This document shows positions 1-10,033 of a stretch of 64,000 bases of DNA, piece by piece. The stretch is from Elusimicrobiota bacterium (GTDB lineage Bacteria > Elusimicrobiota > Elusimicrobia > UBA1565 > UBA9628). The stretch lies in assembly GCA_016207665.1 (NCBI GenBank), contig JACQPG010000064.1, forward strand, positions 24,397 to 88,396, written 5' to 3'. The first letter of the stretch is position 1; every line of letters begins with the position of its first letter. The translations under genes were made by a program, and so were the position numbers. The notes beneath the pieces are model-generated. The model was not told the origin of the DNA. It saw only the letters and a list, made by a program, of their open reading frames with translations, and did no database searches.

Positions 1-706
1 GACACGAGAGGAGAACCGCGGATAAGGGCGCCTCGCGCTTTCCCATCTCGAATATCCACCACACCGTCAGCGAGGTCGCCAGCCACATGAGCATCTGAGC
101 CAGCAGATCGGATCTCATGAGAAGAGCCAGGGAAAACAGCATCTCCGCGTTTTGCGGGAAATACGCGTAGAGGGAATAGCCGGGCACCACGAGCCCGCCC
201 TCCCTAAGATAGAGCTGAGGCAGGGCCAGGTGATAGGTCAGAGAGTCGTACTGATGCGGCGGAACCCAACACATCCAGAGCGTGAGCGAGAGCAGGCCGA
301 GAATCAGCGCCGAGGGCAAGGGTCTTTCGGCGAGAAGATTGCGATTAGCGCCCAAGGATACCACCACGGCTCGCATCTCGAAGAACCCGACGATCCACAG
401 CAGCGCCAACATGCCGAAGACGCTCCATGCGTTGAGCCAACCGGCGGCCGCCAAGGAAAAGGTGCCCAAGCTCAGGAGCCCGAATCCCACCGTGGCGCCA
501 ATAAGCGTCTTTTGTGACTCGCTGATGTCCGACAGGCCCAGCACCCTTAGAAGCACGCGGCCGGAGCCGGTGGCGATGAGGATAAGCAATGCGAGCTGAA
601 TGGTCGCCTTGAGCCCTTGTTGGATGAGCTCGCTGAAATAGCTGCCGGCGGTCAACAACGCGAAGAGAAGCGTCGCGAAGGCGTACCAGGGGGCCCAGCT
701 CGTCAT
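1..706 (-). CDS. Multi-TM membrane protein, GT-C/PMT-like, C-terminus truncated by window start
   Basis: Not in ORF track because it is open at the edge; my reverse-strand translation begins [50 protein letters not shown]... and contains ...[25 protein letters not shown]... with many hydrophobic segments and no stop to base 1. ATG overlaps the TGA of the upstream gene (ATGA). Confidence 0.7.
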   Translation of the reverse strand, partial: MTSWAPWYAFATLLFALLTAGSYFSELIQQGLKATIQLALLILIATGSGRVLLRVLGLSDISESQKTLIGATVGFGLLSLGTFSLAAAGWLNAWSVFGMLALLWIVGFFEMRAVVVSLGANRNLLAERPLPSALILGLLSLTLWMCWVPPHQYDSLTYHLALPQLYLREGGLVVPGYSLYAYFPQNAEMLFSLALLMRSDLLAQMLMWLATSLTVWWIFEMGKREAPLSAVLLSC

Positions 707-1461
707 GAAGGGATCGGGCGTTTGGGACTGAAAAGAGCCAGCTTGGCGAGGCCCGCGCTGTGCGCGAGGAATTGCGCCAGCAGCCACAATGTCCCGACGC
801 CATAGACCACGCTTCGCCTGAAATTGATCGAGGACGCCTCGGGGAAATAACGGACGGCGCAGGGGATATCTCCCAGCCTGAACCGGCAGGCCGCCGCCTG
901 GATCAGGAACTGCTGGTCGAAAACGAAGTCGTTGGAGTTAAGCTCCCACGATATGGTCTCGAGCACCTGGCGGGAATACGCCCTCAAGCCTGAATGCCAC
1001 TCTCCCAGATTTTGGCCGGTCAAGGTGTTCTCCAGGACGGTCAACAACCGGTTGAAAACGTACTTATAAAGGGGCATGCCTCCCTTAAGAGCCTCCCAGC
1101 GGGTGCGTATGCGATTGCCGCAGACCACGTCGCAGATGCCCGAGCTGATGAGCCCGGTCATGAAGGGGGCCAGCCTGGCGTCATATTGGTAATCCGGATG
1201 TATCATGATCACGATGTCCGCGCCGCGCCGCAAGGCCTCGGCATAGCAGGTCTTCTGATTGCCGCCGTAACCCAGGTTTTTCTCATGCACGATGGTGACA
1301 AGGCCCAGCTTGCGGGCCAGTTCGGCCGTGCCGTCCTGGGAAGCGTCATCGACGAGTATGATCTCGGAAACGGAGCCGGCGGGGATGTCCCGGAGCGTCT
1401 CTTCCAGGGTCTTTTCCGCGTTATACGCCGGAAGCACCGCGATGACTTTAGGCTCTGCCAC
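703..1461 (-). CDS. GT2 family glycosyltransferase (dolichol-phosphate mannosyltransferase-like)
   Basis: [23 protein letters not shown]...[19 protein letters not shown]2 nucleotide-binding/DxD-type N-terminal pattern. Confidence 0.9.
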   Translation of the reverse strand: MAEPKVIAVLPAYNAEKTLEETLRDIPAGSVSEIILVDDASQDGTAELARKLGLVTIVHEKNLGYGGNQKTCYAEALRRGADIVIMIHPDYQYDARLAPFMTGLISSGICDVVCGNRIRTRWEALKGGMPLYKYVFNRLLTVLENTLTGQNLGEWHSGLRAYSRQVLETISWELNSNDFVFDQQFLIQAAACRFRLGDIPCAVRYFPEASSINFRRSVVYGVGTLWLLAQFLAHSAGLAKLALFSPKRPIPS

Positions 1462-3145
1462 TCTTGGTCACCTGAAATATCCTCAGCACCGGCCCGGACA
1501 CCTTGCCTGGAATGGGCTCGAACACCGCGGCCAGGCGGCCGCTGCCATAAAGCTCCTGGAAAAAGGTCGCCAGCTCGGGGGACACCCGGGGATCGGCGCC
1601 GAAAGTCGACGTGATCACATAGCTAATGCGCAAGGCCCTGACCGGATCGAGGCCGGAGCGCAGATCCACGGTCGGCGAATCGGCCTGGGACAGCTCGACA
1701 TGACGCGGCCCCGAATGGAGCTCGCGGGCTGATCGTCGGATACGATAGAGGCGATAACCGCCTCCCGGATGGGCTAGAGCCATGCCTCGATACAGCCGGG
1801 CCCGCGGCGAACCGGAAGCCGTGGTCTGGCGCCAAAGTTCCTCCACCTGCTCCTTGGCCATTGGGACGGAAGGAGAGGCATGAGGCTCGTCGACGAGCAG
1901 CGCGGAGCCCTGCGGCACATGAGCCAGCACCCAGGCCGCCGAGAGTCCCCGCGTGTCGGGCAGACTCATCCGTCGGTCCATCAGCGCCGATTGCGCCAGC
2001 CCTGGACCGGCGGCCAGCAGGAACAGGACGCCGGTCAACGCCGGGCTGCGCCAGCGCCGCCCTTCCTCGATCCAGGCCAACCCCTCCGAGGCCAGGAGCG
2101 CCAGAGCCGGATAAGCGGCCAGCATATAACGAGGCCAACCCCCGTCGGGATTATTCGACAAGAGCCACCCGTAACCGAGCACGGGAACCGCCAGCAAGAC
2201 CGCCGCCGGGTCGCGGCGAAAGGCCAGGCGGCAAAGCCCGAGCAAGGCCGCCGCCGCGGCGATCGACCCGGCCCCCGCGAATGTCCAAATGTTGATCCAA
2301 ATCGAACGCAACAGCTCCGCCCGGCTCCACTGTGTCATCTCGAAGAGCGCCGCATGATCGCGCGCGCCCTCGAGCACCGCGACGGGGTCCAGGACCGAGA
2401 ACGGGGTGCCGGCGATAAAGCCCCCCGCTGCCGCGGCCAAGCCCAAAAACAGGCGGGAAGGCTGCCTTCGCCCCTTGCCGGTCCAATGGGCCACCGGCAG
2501 CGCCAATAGGGCCGGAGCCGCCGTGTATTGGGCAGAAACGGCCAAACCCAATGACAAGCCGCACAGCACGTGATCCTTGAGCTTCCCTTCCTTTTGCGAT
2601 CTGAAAGCGAAGAGCCAGCCGGCGCAGGCCAGGGCGAACATCAGGCAGTCCGGCTTGGCCGAGTGCGACAGCTCGACCAGCACGGGGGAAAAGGCCAGAA
2701 GAAGGGCCGCCCAAGGCAGACGCTTGGGCGAGCGCTCCCGCTCGGCCTTCCAGAGAACCCACACGCCCAACAGGGAAAAGGCCGCGGCCAGGAGGCGCGC
2801 GATCAGGAAAAATCCCCCGGGCTCCCACGCGAAAAGCCCCACGAAATCCGACACCCCCTTGCGCAGCCCGAAAAAGGACCATGTCAGGAAATAGAGACCG
2901 TAACCGATGAAAAGCAGATAAGGCCACAGCGTGGGATATTTGAAGGCATAGGGCTTAAGGCTGCCCGCGCCGAAAGACACCGCGAGATTGACCAGATGAG
3001 GCTCGTCCGCGTTGAAGGTGTAGGGTAGCCCCCAGGTGATGCCGGCCAGGCGCAACCCGATCGCAGCGGCCGCCGCGACCAAGGTCAAGGCCAAGCCGTG
3101 AGTCCACGCGCTTCCTTTCATGCCGACCACGCGCTGGGTCGCCAT
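1448..3145 (-). CDS. GT-C/GT39 (PMT/ArnT-like) membrane glycosyltransferase
   Basis: Large multi-TM protein with early acidic luminal motif [15 protein letters not shown]; start placed at [14 protein letters not shown] (1-nt TGATG overlap with upstream stop). Confidence 0.75.
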   Translation of the reverse strand: MATQRVVGMKGSAWTHGLALTLVAAAAAIGLRLAGITWGLPYTFNADEPHLVNLAVSFGAGSLKPYAFKYPTLWPYLLFIGYGLYFLTWSFFGLRKGVSDFVGLFAWEPGGFFLIARLLAAAFSLLGVWVLWKAERERSPKRLPWAALLLAFSPVLVELSHSAKPDCLMFALACAGWLFAFRSQKEGKLKDHVLCGLSLGLAVSAQYTAAPALLALPVAHWTGKGRRQPSRLFLGLAAAAGGFIAGTPFSVLDPVAVLEGARDHAALFEMTQWSRAELLRSIWINIWTFAGAGSIAAAAALLGLCRLAFRRDPAAVLLAVPVLGYGWLLSNNPDGGWPRYMLAAYPALALLASEGLAWIEEGRRWRSPALTGVLFLLAAGPGLAQSALMDRRMSLPDTRGLSAAWVLAHVPQGSALLVDEPHASPSVPMAKEQVEELWRQTTASGSPRARLYRGMALAHPGGGYRLYRIRRSARELHSGPRHVELSQADSPTVDLRSGLDPVRALRISYVITSTFGADPRVSPELATFFQELYGSGRLAAVFEPIPGKVSGPVLRIFQVTKSGRA

Positions 3146-4284
3146 CAGGCGCGGCGGCAAAAACCCGCGACGGCCCTGCCGACCTTCTCCAGCTGGATCT
3201 GAGTCATTTCCGGAAATAGGGGCAGCGAAAGAATCTCTCCCACGGCCTTTTCCGCGTGAGGCAGGGAACCCGCCGGCAGGCGGGCCGATCCGCAGGCGGG
3301 CTGCAGATGAGCCGCCACGGGATAATGTATGTCCGCCTCGATACCCTGGCCCCTCAGGTGCTCGAGCAAAGCGTCTCGTCGGGAATGGCGGACGACGAAA
3401 AGGTGATAATTAGAGCGCGAATGCGCCGATTCCTCGATCCAGGACAATCCCGGCAAGCCGCCGAGGAGCCGGCGGTACGATTCGGCCAAGGCCCTCCTCC
3501 GTTCGTTCCACTGCTCGAGATAACGCAGCTTGACGGAGAGGACGGCGGCTTGGATGGAGCTGGGCCGCACATTGAAGCCCAAGCGCTCATGGTAATTCTT
3601 GCGCTCCGATCCGTGGTTGCTTAGGCGGCGAACCCGGGCGGCGAGCTCCGCGTCATCGGTGAGCACCGCGCCGGCGTCCCCATAGGCCCCCAGGTTCTTC
3701 CCGGGGTAGAAGCTGAACGAGGCGGCCCGCGACAGCGAGCCGGCCTTGAGCCCGCGATAGAGCGAGCCCGCGGCTTGAGCCGCGTCCTCGAAAAGAATCA
3801 GCCCTCGCCTCTCGGCGACGGCGCGCAAAGCCTCCATATCGGCCGGCTGTCCGTAAAGATGCACGGGCAGGAGGGCCTTGCTGCGGGGGCTCAACGCCCG
3901 CTCGACCGATGAGGCGTCCATATTGAGAGTGCGCGGATCGACGTCGACGAAAACCGGCTTGGCGCCGCACAGCAATATCCCTTCCACCGTCGCGAAAAAA
4001 GTCAACGGCGTGGTGATGACCTCGTCGCCGGGCCCCACTCCGGAAGCCCAGAGCATCAACCAGAGCGCGGCGGTGCCCGAGTGCAAGGCCACGCAATGGC
4101 GAACTCCTATATAGGAGGCGAATTCCTTCTCGAAACGCTCGACCGCTGGACCGTAGATGAAGTTTTGCGTCTCCAGCACCTCCGCGATGGCCTTTTGCAT
4201 CTCCGGGGCCAAGACCCGGTATTGGGCCTTCAAATCGACGAGTGGGATGCGTTCGGACTGCTGCGCGGCGGAGATCGCTTTCAT
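3145..4284 (-). CDS. DegT/DnrJ/EryC1/StrS family PLP-dependent sugar aminotransferase
   Basis: RIPLVDLKAQYRVLAPEMQKAI...GVGPGDEVITTPLTFFAT...FEDAAQAAGS...FSFYPGKNLGAYGDAGAV (Lys of PLP site). Confidence 0.93.
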   Translation of the reverse strand: MKAISAAQQSERIPLVDLKAQYRVLAPEMQKAIAEVLETQNFIYGPAVERFEKEFASYIGVRHCVALHSGTAALWLMLWASGVGPGDEVITTPLTFFATVEGILLCGAKPVFVDVDPRTLNMDASSVERALSPRSKALLPVHLYGQPADMEALRAVAERRGLILFEDAAQAAGSLYRGLKAGSLSRAASFSFYPGKNLGAYGDAGAVLTDDAELAARVRRLSNHGSERKNYHERLGFNVRPSSIQAAVLSVKLRYLEQWNERRRALAESYRRLLGGLPGLSWIEESAHSRSNYHLFVVRHSRRDALLEHLRGQGIEADIHYPVAAHLQPACGSARLPAGSLPHAEKAVGEILSLPLFPEMTQIQLEKVGRAVAGFCRRA

Positions 4285-4823
4285 GGTTTTCCCTTGGGCT
4301 CGATCAGGTTCGCGGGCCGGCCGCGTCTCTTGAGGCGGGCCGGCACCCCGGCTACGATGGCCTTGGGCGGCACGTCCTTGGTCACGACGGCTCCGGCTCC
4401 GATCAAGGCTCCCTTCCCGATGGTTACCCCGCCCAATATCACCGCGCCCGAGCCTATGGCGGCGCCCCTCTTGACGAGCGTGCGGCTGACCTCCCAGTCC
4501 CCGGGCCGGGTGGGCGCGCCGCCGTCGCGCACGGCGACGGGATAATTGTCATTGATGAACAGCACCCCGTGGCCGATGAAGCACTCGTCCTCGATGGTCA
4601 CCCCTTCGCAGATGAAGGAATGGGAGGATATCTTGACCCGCTCTCCGATGCTCGCGCCGTTCTGGATCTCCACAAAGGGGCCGATGCGGCTGTCCGAACC
4701 TACGGCGCAGCCGTAGAGATTGGCCCAGCCCGCGATCTTGACGTTGCGACCCAAGCGCACATCCGGCGCTATGCGCGAAAACGGCGGTTGATTCGCCAAT
4801 ATTTTTTCGCTCATGCTCCCCAA
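4281..4823 (-). CDS. Hexapeptide-repeat (left-handed beta-helix) acyltransferase, WbpD/WlbB-like
   Basis: Repeating [LIV]Gxxxx hexads: IGPFVEIQNGASIGERVKISSHSFICEGVTIEDECFIGHGVLFINDNYP...IGSGAVILGGVTIGKGALIGAGAVVTKDVPP. Confidence 0.92.
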   Translation of the reverse strand: MGSMSEKILANQPPFSRIAPDVRLGRNVKIAGWANLYGCAVGSDSRIGPFVEIQNGASIGERVKISSHSFICEGVTIEDECFIGHGVLFINDNYPVAVRDGGAPTRPGDWEVSRTLVKRGAAIGSGAVILGGVTIGKGALIGAGAVVTKDVPPKAIVAGVPARLKRRGRPANLIEPKGKP

Positions 4824-4827
4824 AATT

Positions 4828-6009
4828 CTACTTAATTTTTCTAAGACAAAAGGCCACGCCCGCCCCGGCGTAAACGGCGATGAAGGGCTCGAGCGGCGCC
4901 CTATATCTTAGATTGCTCGCGAATACGGCATGCAGCAAGGTCAGATGGACGGCCCACGCGAGCAGGAACGCCGAAAAAAAGCCCGGAACGCCTCCTCCGA
5001 CCAAGCCCAGCAGAGCCAAGGCGAAGCTCAGAAGCGCGAAGCCTCCCATGGCCCAGCGGATCGCGGCGGGATGCGGCGGATAAGGCAACGGACGCCAGAA
5101 CTTGAGAGCCTTGCGGGCCGTAAGCCTCATGAAGCGCGCCGGGTTCTCCTTGATCCAGGCCTTGGCCTTGCGGCCGAAATGAAGATCCGCCTCGAACTGG
5201 CTCATCCCAGCCGTCTCGAGCCCCATCTGGAGGGGCCGGGCCTTCAGCTCCTGGGGGTCGACCGCCATCCCTTCCCAAAGGTTCCAGCCGCTCTGCAAAG
5301 AGACGGGGATGAAACGGTCGAAACGAACCCAGTTGCGGACCGTCCAGGGCGCCACGGCCAAGGCCCACGCCAGCCCGCAGGCCGCCACCAGAGCCGCCCA
5401 GCGAGGCTGCTCCCCGCTTCGCAGCAAGGAGATCACGGCCAAGAAGCCTCCGAATGGGAGCATCACCCCGCGCGTCAGGCTGGCCAGCCCTCCCACTAGA
5501 CCGGCCGCGGCCGCCACGGCCGGCCGGCCCGAGCCCCAGGCTCCAAGCCACAGGCTCATGAAAACGACGGCGAGCAGCGCGAACACGGTCTCGGACATGA
5601 TCCTCGCGCTGAAGAAGATCAGCAGCGGATTGCAGGCGGTCAAGGCGCCGGCCGCCAGACAGGCGACGCGGCCCAATCCGGCGCTGGAGCATAGGCGATA
5701 GATCAGCACCGGCAGCAAAGCGCCTAGGAGCATTTGCGCCCACGCCGCCCAGATCAGGCCGTTTTCCCCCAGGGCCAGGAAAGGGACCAGGAAGAAAGAG
5801 TAGCCCGGGGGGTGGGTGACCAGAGGCTCGGGGAATCGGCCCAAGAAAGACTCGGCCATGCGGATGAACACCCCGTCGTCGTAAAGTCCGTCGTCGCGAT
5901 AGGCGAAGAGACGGCCCATGGCCGCGGCCGCGGCAAAACGCAGGGCCAAGGCTGCGGCGAAAAGCCCCGCCTGATCCAGGCGAGCGAAGACGTTCTTTTC
6001 CCTTATCAA
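4828..6009 (-). CDS. GT-C/GT39-like multi-TM membrane protein
   Basis: Hydrophobic; YRDDGLYDDGVFIRMAESFLGRFPEPLVTHPPGYSFFL. Start chosen at TTG 6009 (TTGA overlap with preceding stop) rather than the longer ORF-track start. Confidence 0.75.
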   Translation of the reverse strand: MIREKNVFARLDQAGLFAAALALRFAAAAAMGRLFAYRDDGLYDDGVFIRMAESFLGRFPEPLVTHPPGYSFFLVPFLALGENGLIWAAWAQMLLGALLPVLIYRLCSSAGLGRVACLAAGALTACNPLLIFFSARIMSETVFALLAVVFMSLWLGAWGSGRPAVAAAAGLVGGLASLTRGVMLPFGGFLAVISLLRSGEQPRWAALVAACGLAWALAVAPWTVRNWVRFDRFIPVSLQSGWNLWEGMAVDPQELKARPLQMGLETAGMSQFEADLHFGRKAKAWIKENPARFMRLTARKALKFWRPLPYPPHPAAIRWAMGGFALLSFALALLGLVGGGVPGFFSAFLLAWAVHLTLLHAVFASNLRYRAPLEPFIAVYAGAGVAFCLRKIK

Positions 6010-6587
6010 ACCGTCTTGCCGGCCGGCTTGACGCCGAGCTCGGCGCAAAAGCGGCGCATGATCATGTGGCAGAGGCAATGATGCAGGTCCTCGGCCTGCT
6101 GCACGTCGGAGGTCGGCACCACGAGCGAGGCCTCGGCCACCTTGATCAACCCTCCTCCCGGCCGGCCTAATATGGCGAAGGTCTTGTTGCCGCGCCTGCA
6201 GGCGAAATCGAAGGCCTTGATCACGTTCTTGGAATTACCGCTGGTGGAAAAACCGATGACCAGGTCGCCGGGACCCAAGAAGTTCTCCAGAGGCCGGGAG
6301 AAGACCGCGTCATAAGAGACGTCGTTGGCATAGGCGGTCAAGGTGGGCTGGTTGTCGTTGAGAGCCATCAACCTGAACTTCTTCTTGAGGTTCATGCTCA
6401 CGCCCTTGTTCATATCGCAGACGAAGTGCGAGGCGGTGGTGGCGGATCCTCCGTTGCCCATGACGAAGATGAGCTTCTCTTGATCATAGGCTTCCTTCAT
6501 CCATCGGAACAAGGTATCGATCTGCTCCTGCGGCATCTCGGCCAAGGCCTTGCCCAAGTTCGCGAAGTAGTCAGCGGCGAAACTCAT
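6006..6587 (-). CDS. gmhA: SIS-domain phosphoheptose isomerase (sedoheptulose 7-phosphate isomerase)
   Basis: MSFAADYFANLGKAL...FVMGNGGSATTASHFVCDMNKGV...LVIGFSTSGNSKNVIKAFDFA; SD-like GGAGG upstream of ATG 6587. Confidence 0.85.
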   Translation of the reverse strand: MSFAADYFANLGKALAEMPQEQIDTLFRWMKEAYDQEKLIFVMGNGGSATTASHFVCDMNKGVSMNLKKKFRLMALNDNQPTLTAYANDVSYDAVFSRPLENFLGPGDLVIGFSTSGNSKNVIKAFDFACRRGNKTFAILGRPGGGLIKVAEASLVVPTSDVQQAEDLHHCLCHMIMRRFCAELGVKPAGKTV

Positions 6588-7291
6588 TGCCTCAATCCTC
6601 CTGCCCAAAGCGCCTGGGCCCGCTCATAAGCCGCGGGAGTGCCTATGTCCACGACCGGTCCCATGAGCATGCGCGCGTAGGCCCGGCCCACCGCCCGGCC
6701 CATCACGTCCTTGCCAAGATCTCCCCGCTCCATTCTGATCCAGCCCATGAATTCGGGTCCCGCCAAATACACGCCGGCCGCCGCCAGGTCGCTCTTGGGG
6801 CGCGCGGGCTTTTCTTCGAAGGAGATCACTCGCCCGTCCGAGTCCAACTCGACGATGCCGCAGGCCTTGGGGTCTTCGCATTGGAACAGGCCCAGGGTCA
6901 GGGGCGGCTTGACGCGCTCGTGGAGCTCGAGCAAAGGCCTTAGATCGGCGCCCACCAAGGTGTCGGCGTAGATGATCCAGAACGCCTCCTCTCCCGCGAC
7001 GAAATCCCTGTTGGCCGCCAGTGTTCCGGCCGAGCCCAGGAGCTCCGGCTCGTGAAACAGGCGGACGCGAGGATTCCCGGAAAGTCCGGCGACGAAGGAG
7101 CGCACCTGCCCGGCCTTGTGGTGGGTGTTGACCAGGGCCTCCCTGACTCCCAGTCCGGCGAGGGCTTCAATCCACCAGGCGAGCACCGGCCTTCCGCCCA
7201 CCGGCAGCAGGCATTTCGGGACATCGTCGGTCAGGGGCCTCAATCGAGTCCCCAGACCGGCGGCTAAGACGAAGGCCTTTCTCGCGATCAC
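6584..7291 (-). CDS. hddC: Sugar-phosphate nucleotidyltransferase (heptose-1-phosphate guanylyltransferase-like)
   Basis: KAFVLAAGLGTRLRPLTDDVPKCLLPVGGRPVLAWWIEAL nucleotidyltransferase signature; located between gmhA and hddA with ATGA overlaps. Confidence 0.8.
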   Translation of the reverse strand: MIARKAFVLAAGLGTRLRPLTDDVPKCLLPVGGRPVLAWWIEALAGLGVREALVNTHHKAGQVRSFVAGLSGNPRVRLFHEPELLGSAGTLAANRDFVAGEEAFWIIYADTLVGADLRPLLELHERVKPPLTLGLFQCEDPKACGIVELDSDGRVISFEEKPARPKSDLAAAGVYLAGPEFMGWIRMERGDLGKDVMGRAVGRAYARMLMGPVVDIGTPAAYERAQALWAGGLRQ

Positions 7292-8280
7292 TTCCAGACC
7301 CGGCGCTTCATATTGAAGATGATCTTGCTTCCATCCGGCTCGAGGGCGATGGGCAGTTCCCTATATCCCGAGAGCGCCGCGCGCACGCGGGCTCTGTGGG
7401 TCTCGGGCACGTAAAGCAGGAAAAAGCCTCCTCCCCCGGCGCCCGTGACCTTGCCGCCCAAAGCGCCCGCTTTCTTGGCCTTGGAATAAAAGGACTCGAT
7501 CTCGGGCGTGGTGATGCCTTCGGCGAGCTTGCGCTTGAGCAGCCAATTGCGATCCAAGTTCTTCCCGATTGAGTCGATCCGCCCGGAGTCCAGCGCCTTG
7601 CGGCAGTCGACGGCCAAGTCCCGGATCTGATCGAGGGCCCGGCGATTCTTCTCGGTGCGCCGCCCTTGCTCGGCCAGCAGTCCGTCCGCGCTGCGGGTCT
7701 TGTCCATGAAGTAAAGCAGGAAGCTGTTCTCGAGGGCCCGGATCGAGCCGGGGGCCGCCTCGACCCGCTCGACGTCGACCTTCCCGGCCTTGCGGAAGGT
7801 CAGAAACCGAATCCCGCCGAAGGCGGCGATGTGCTGATCCTGGCGGCCGATCGGCTTGCCGCAGCGTTCGATCTCGATCTCGCAGGCCTGGCGCGCCAAT
7901 TGATCCTGGCTGACCTGGCGTCCCGCGTAAGCGTGGAAAGCGTTGAGCATTCCCACGGTCAGGGATGACGAGGAACCCAGCCCGGAACCCTCCGAGGGGA
8001 TGTCGGCCAAGGTGGTGACCTCGAAGCCGCGCTTAAGACCCGCCAGCTTCATCGCCTCGCGCGCCAGGTCGTGCTTCACCTCGTCGACCGAGACGACCAC
8101 CTCCTTGCGCCGGGCGTAGTTGACGTGTATCTGATCGTCGAAGCGCTCTTGTATGATGACGTAGATGTATTTGTCTATCGCGCATGAAAGCACCTTGCCG
8201 TCGTTCTTGGCGCAATAATCGGGCAGATCCGTGCCGCCGCCCGCCAAGCTGATGCGTAACGGCGTCTGGGAGATGATCAT
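7288..8280 (-). CDS. hddA: GHMP kinase, D-glycero-D-manno-heptose 7-phosphate kinase-like
   Basis: MIISQTPLRISLAGGGTDLPDYC...EGSGLGSSSSLTVGMLNAFHA...KVTGAGGGGFFLLYVP; start moved to ATG 8280 (ATGA). Confidence 0.87.
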   Translation of the reverse strand: MIISQTPLRISLAGGGTDLPDYCAKNDGKVLSCAIDKYIYVIIQERFDDQIHVNYARRKEVVVSVDEVKHDLAREAMKLAGLKRGFEVTTLADIPSEGSGLGSSSSLTVGMLNAFHAYAGRQVSQDQLARQACEIEIERCGKPIGRQDQHIAAFGGIRFLTFRKAGKVDVERVEAAPGSIRALENSFLLYFMDKTRSADGLLAEQGRRTEKNRRALDQIRDLAVDCRKALDSGRIDSIGKNLDRNWLLKRKLAEGITTPEIESFYSKAKKAGALGGKVTGAGGGGFFLLYVPETHRARVRAALSGYRELPIALEPDGSKIIFNMKRRVWK

Positions 8281-9299
8281 GGCTTGAACGCCATCCTTCG
8301 GCCCCCTGAGGCGGTCGAACGGCAGGCCTGCTCCAGCACCCGCACCACGCCCACGCCGAGCTCGGGCCCGCTCAAGGGCTGGACTCCGCGCCGCGCCGCG
8401 GCCAGGAAATCCGCGCATTCGTTGCGCAACGGCTCCTCGGGAGCCAGGGCCGGGATCTCGATATCGCCCGCCCCGTAATAAAGCGATTGGGCCTTTTTCG
8501 AGTCCGCCCCGACGCGCGTGTCCTTACCCGGCCTGACCAGCCTCAATTTCTCGAAGGCCTCCACGTCATCGTAGAAAGCGGAGCCTCGCTCCGCGTAAAT
8601 CTCGACGCGGCGGATCCGGCGGCTGGAAAGCCAGCCCACGTGGATCCGGGCGACGACTCCGGAGCCGAACTCGATCTCGATGAAAGCGGCCTCGTCAAGC
8701 CGGCCCTGGGTATAGCGCCACCCCGTGGCGCGCACCGCCGAAGGGTTTTTCCCGGCCAGATGAATGGCCATGGCCACGTCATGCGGCGCCATGTCCCAGA
8801 CCACGTCGTGCCGGGGAGACGGTGGTCCTGGGTTGATGCGCGCCATGTCGAGATAGAAGAGCCGGCCGAGCCCGCCCCGACCCAACTCCTCCTTAAGCCT
8901 GCGCACGGCGGGATGGTAAAGGAACACATGGCCCACTCCCAAGGTCCGCCGCTGGCGGCGCGCCAGGGCCGCTAGCTCGGAGGCTTCGGCCGCGGAATGC
9001 GCCAGGGGCTTCTCGACGAAGACATGCTTGCCGGCCGACAACGCGGCCTTGGCCAGGCTGAAATGGGTGACCACCTCGGTGGCGATCGCCACGGCGTCGA
9101 TCTCCGGATCCTCCAATATGTCCTTGAAATCCGCGGTCAATCCCAATCCGGGATATCTTTGCCGAGCCCATTCGAGACGCCCCGGCTTGAGCTCACAGAG
9201 CCATTTGACGCGGCATCCCGGGAGCTCGTTGAACACGCGCAATAGATTCGGGCCCCAATAGCCGCAACCGATCTGTCCCAACGCCATCGTGGCCTTCAT
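8277..9299 (-). CDS. Gfo/Idh/MocA family NAD(P)-dependent oxidoreductase (WbpB/WlbA-like)
   Basis: MALGQIGCGYWGPNLLRVFNELPGC...VAIATEVVTHFSLAKAALSAGKHVFVEKPLAHSAAEA. Confidence 0.9.
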   Translation of the reverse strand: MKATMALGQIGCGYWGPNLLRVFNELPGCRVKWLCELKPGRLEWARQRYPGLGLTADFKDILEDPEIDAVAIATEVVTHFSLAKAALSAGKHVFVEKPLAHSAAEASELAALARRQRRTLGVGHVFLYHPAVRRLKEELGRGGLGRLFYLDMARINPGPPSPRHDVVWDMAPHDVAMAIHLAGKNPSAVRATGWRYTQGRLDEAAFIEIEFGSGVVARIHVGWLSSRRIRRVEIYAERGSAFYDDVEAFEKLRLVRPGKDTRVGADSKKAQSLYYGAGDIEIPALAPEEPLRNECADFLAAARRGVQPLSGPELGVGVVRVLEQACRSTASGGRRMAFKP

Positions 9300-10033
9300 T
9301 GCTTTATCCCCAAGGTCAGATAGAATATAGGTCTTAGATTGCCCAACCAATCCACCACCGGCCGTATCTTCGTGTAGTTCCAGTAATTCTTGATATCCGG
9401 ATAAATCTTCGTGACCGGGACCTCGCAGACCTTGTAGGCCAGGCGTATGGCCTGCAGCTGCAGATAATACTCGAGCTCGCCGCGATTAAGCCAGTCCTGA
9501 TGCAGCTTGATCCGGGGATCGCGCAGAATGGACGCCCGCAATGCGCGGAAGCCGTTGGTCGCGTCCGTGATCGGGAAGCCCGTGATAAAACGCACCAGCC
9601 AGGGATAGGCGCGGGTGAGGATAAGCCTATGCTTGGGCATTTTCCCGTAACGCCCCCCCTCGAGATATCTCGAGCCCTGGATATAGTCGAATCCCTTCTC
9701 GATGATGGGGGCGGCCAATTTGCCGATCTCGGAGGGGTCATCCTTGTCATTGCCCGCCATGACCACGATGATGTCATAACCCTTCTCCAGGGCGTAATCG
9801 AAGCCCGTGCGGATGGCCGCCCCGACTCCCCGCGTATGCTCATGCCGAAGCACCGTAGCTCCCGCCCTCGAGGCCTCCGCGTCGGTGCCGTCATTGGAGG
9901 CGTCTGAGACCACCACGATCTCGGCCACGGCGTTCTTAGGGACCTTGGAAACGACCCGCCCGATCTTGCCCAGCTCGTTATAAGCCGGTATCACGGCCAC
10001 GATACGAGTCCCGGAGGCGCCCGATTGTATCAT
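9296..10033 (-). CDS. GT2 glycosyltransferase, DPM-like
   Basis: RIVAVIPAYNELGKIGRVVSKVPKNAVAEIVVVSDASNDGTDAEA...QGSRYLEGGRYG. Confidence 0.9.
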   Translation of the reverse strand: MIQSGASGTRIVAVIPAYNELGKIGRVVSKVPKNAVAEIVVVSDASNDGTDAEASRAGATVLRHEHTRGVGAAIRTGFDYALEKGYDIIVVMAGNDKDDPSEIGKLAAPIIEKGFDYIQGSRYLEGGRYGKMPKHRLILTRAYPWLVRFITGFPITDATNGFRALRASILRDPRIKLHQDWLNRGELEYYLQLQAIRLAYKVCEVPVTKIYPDIKNYWNYTKIRPVVDWLGNLRPIFYLTLGIKQ

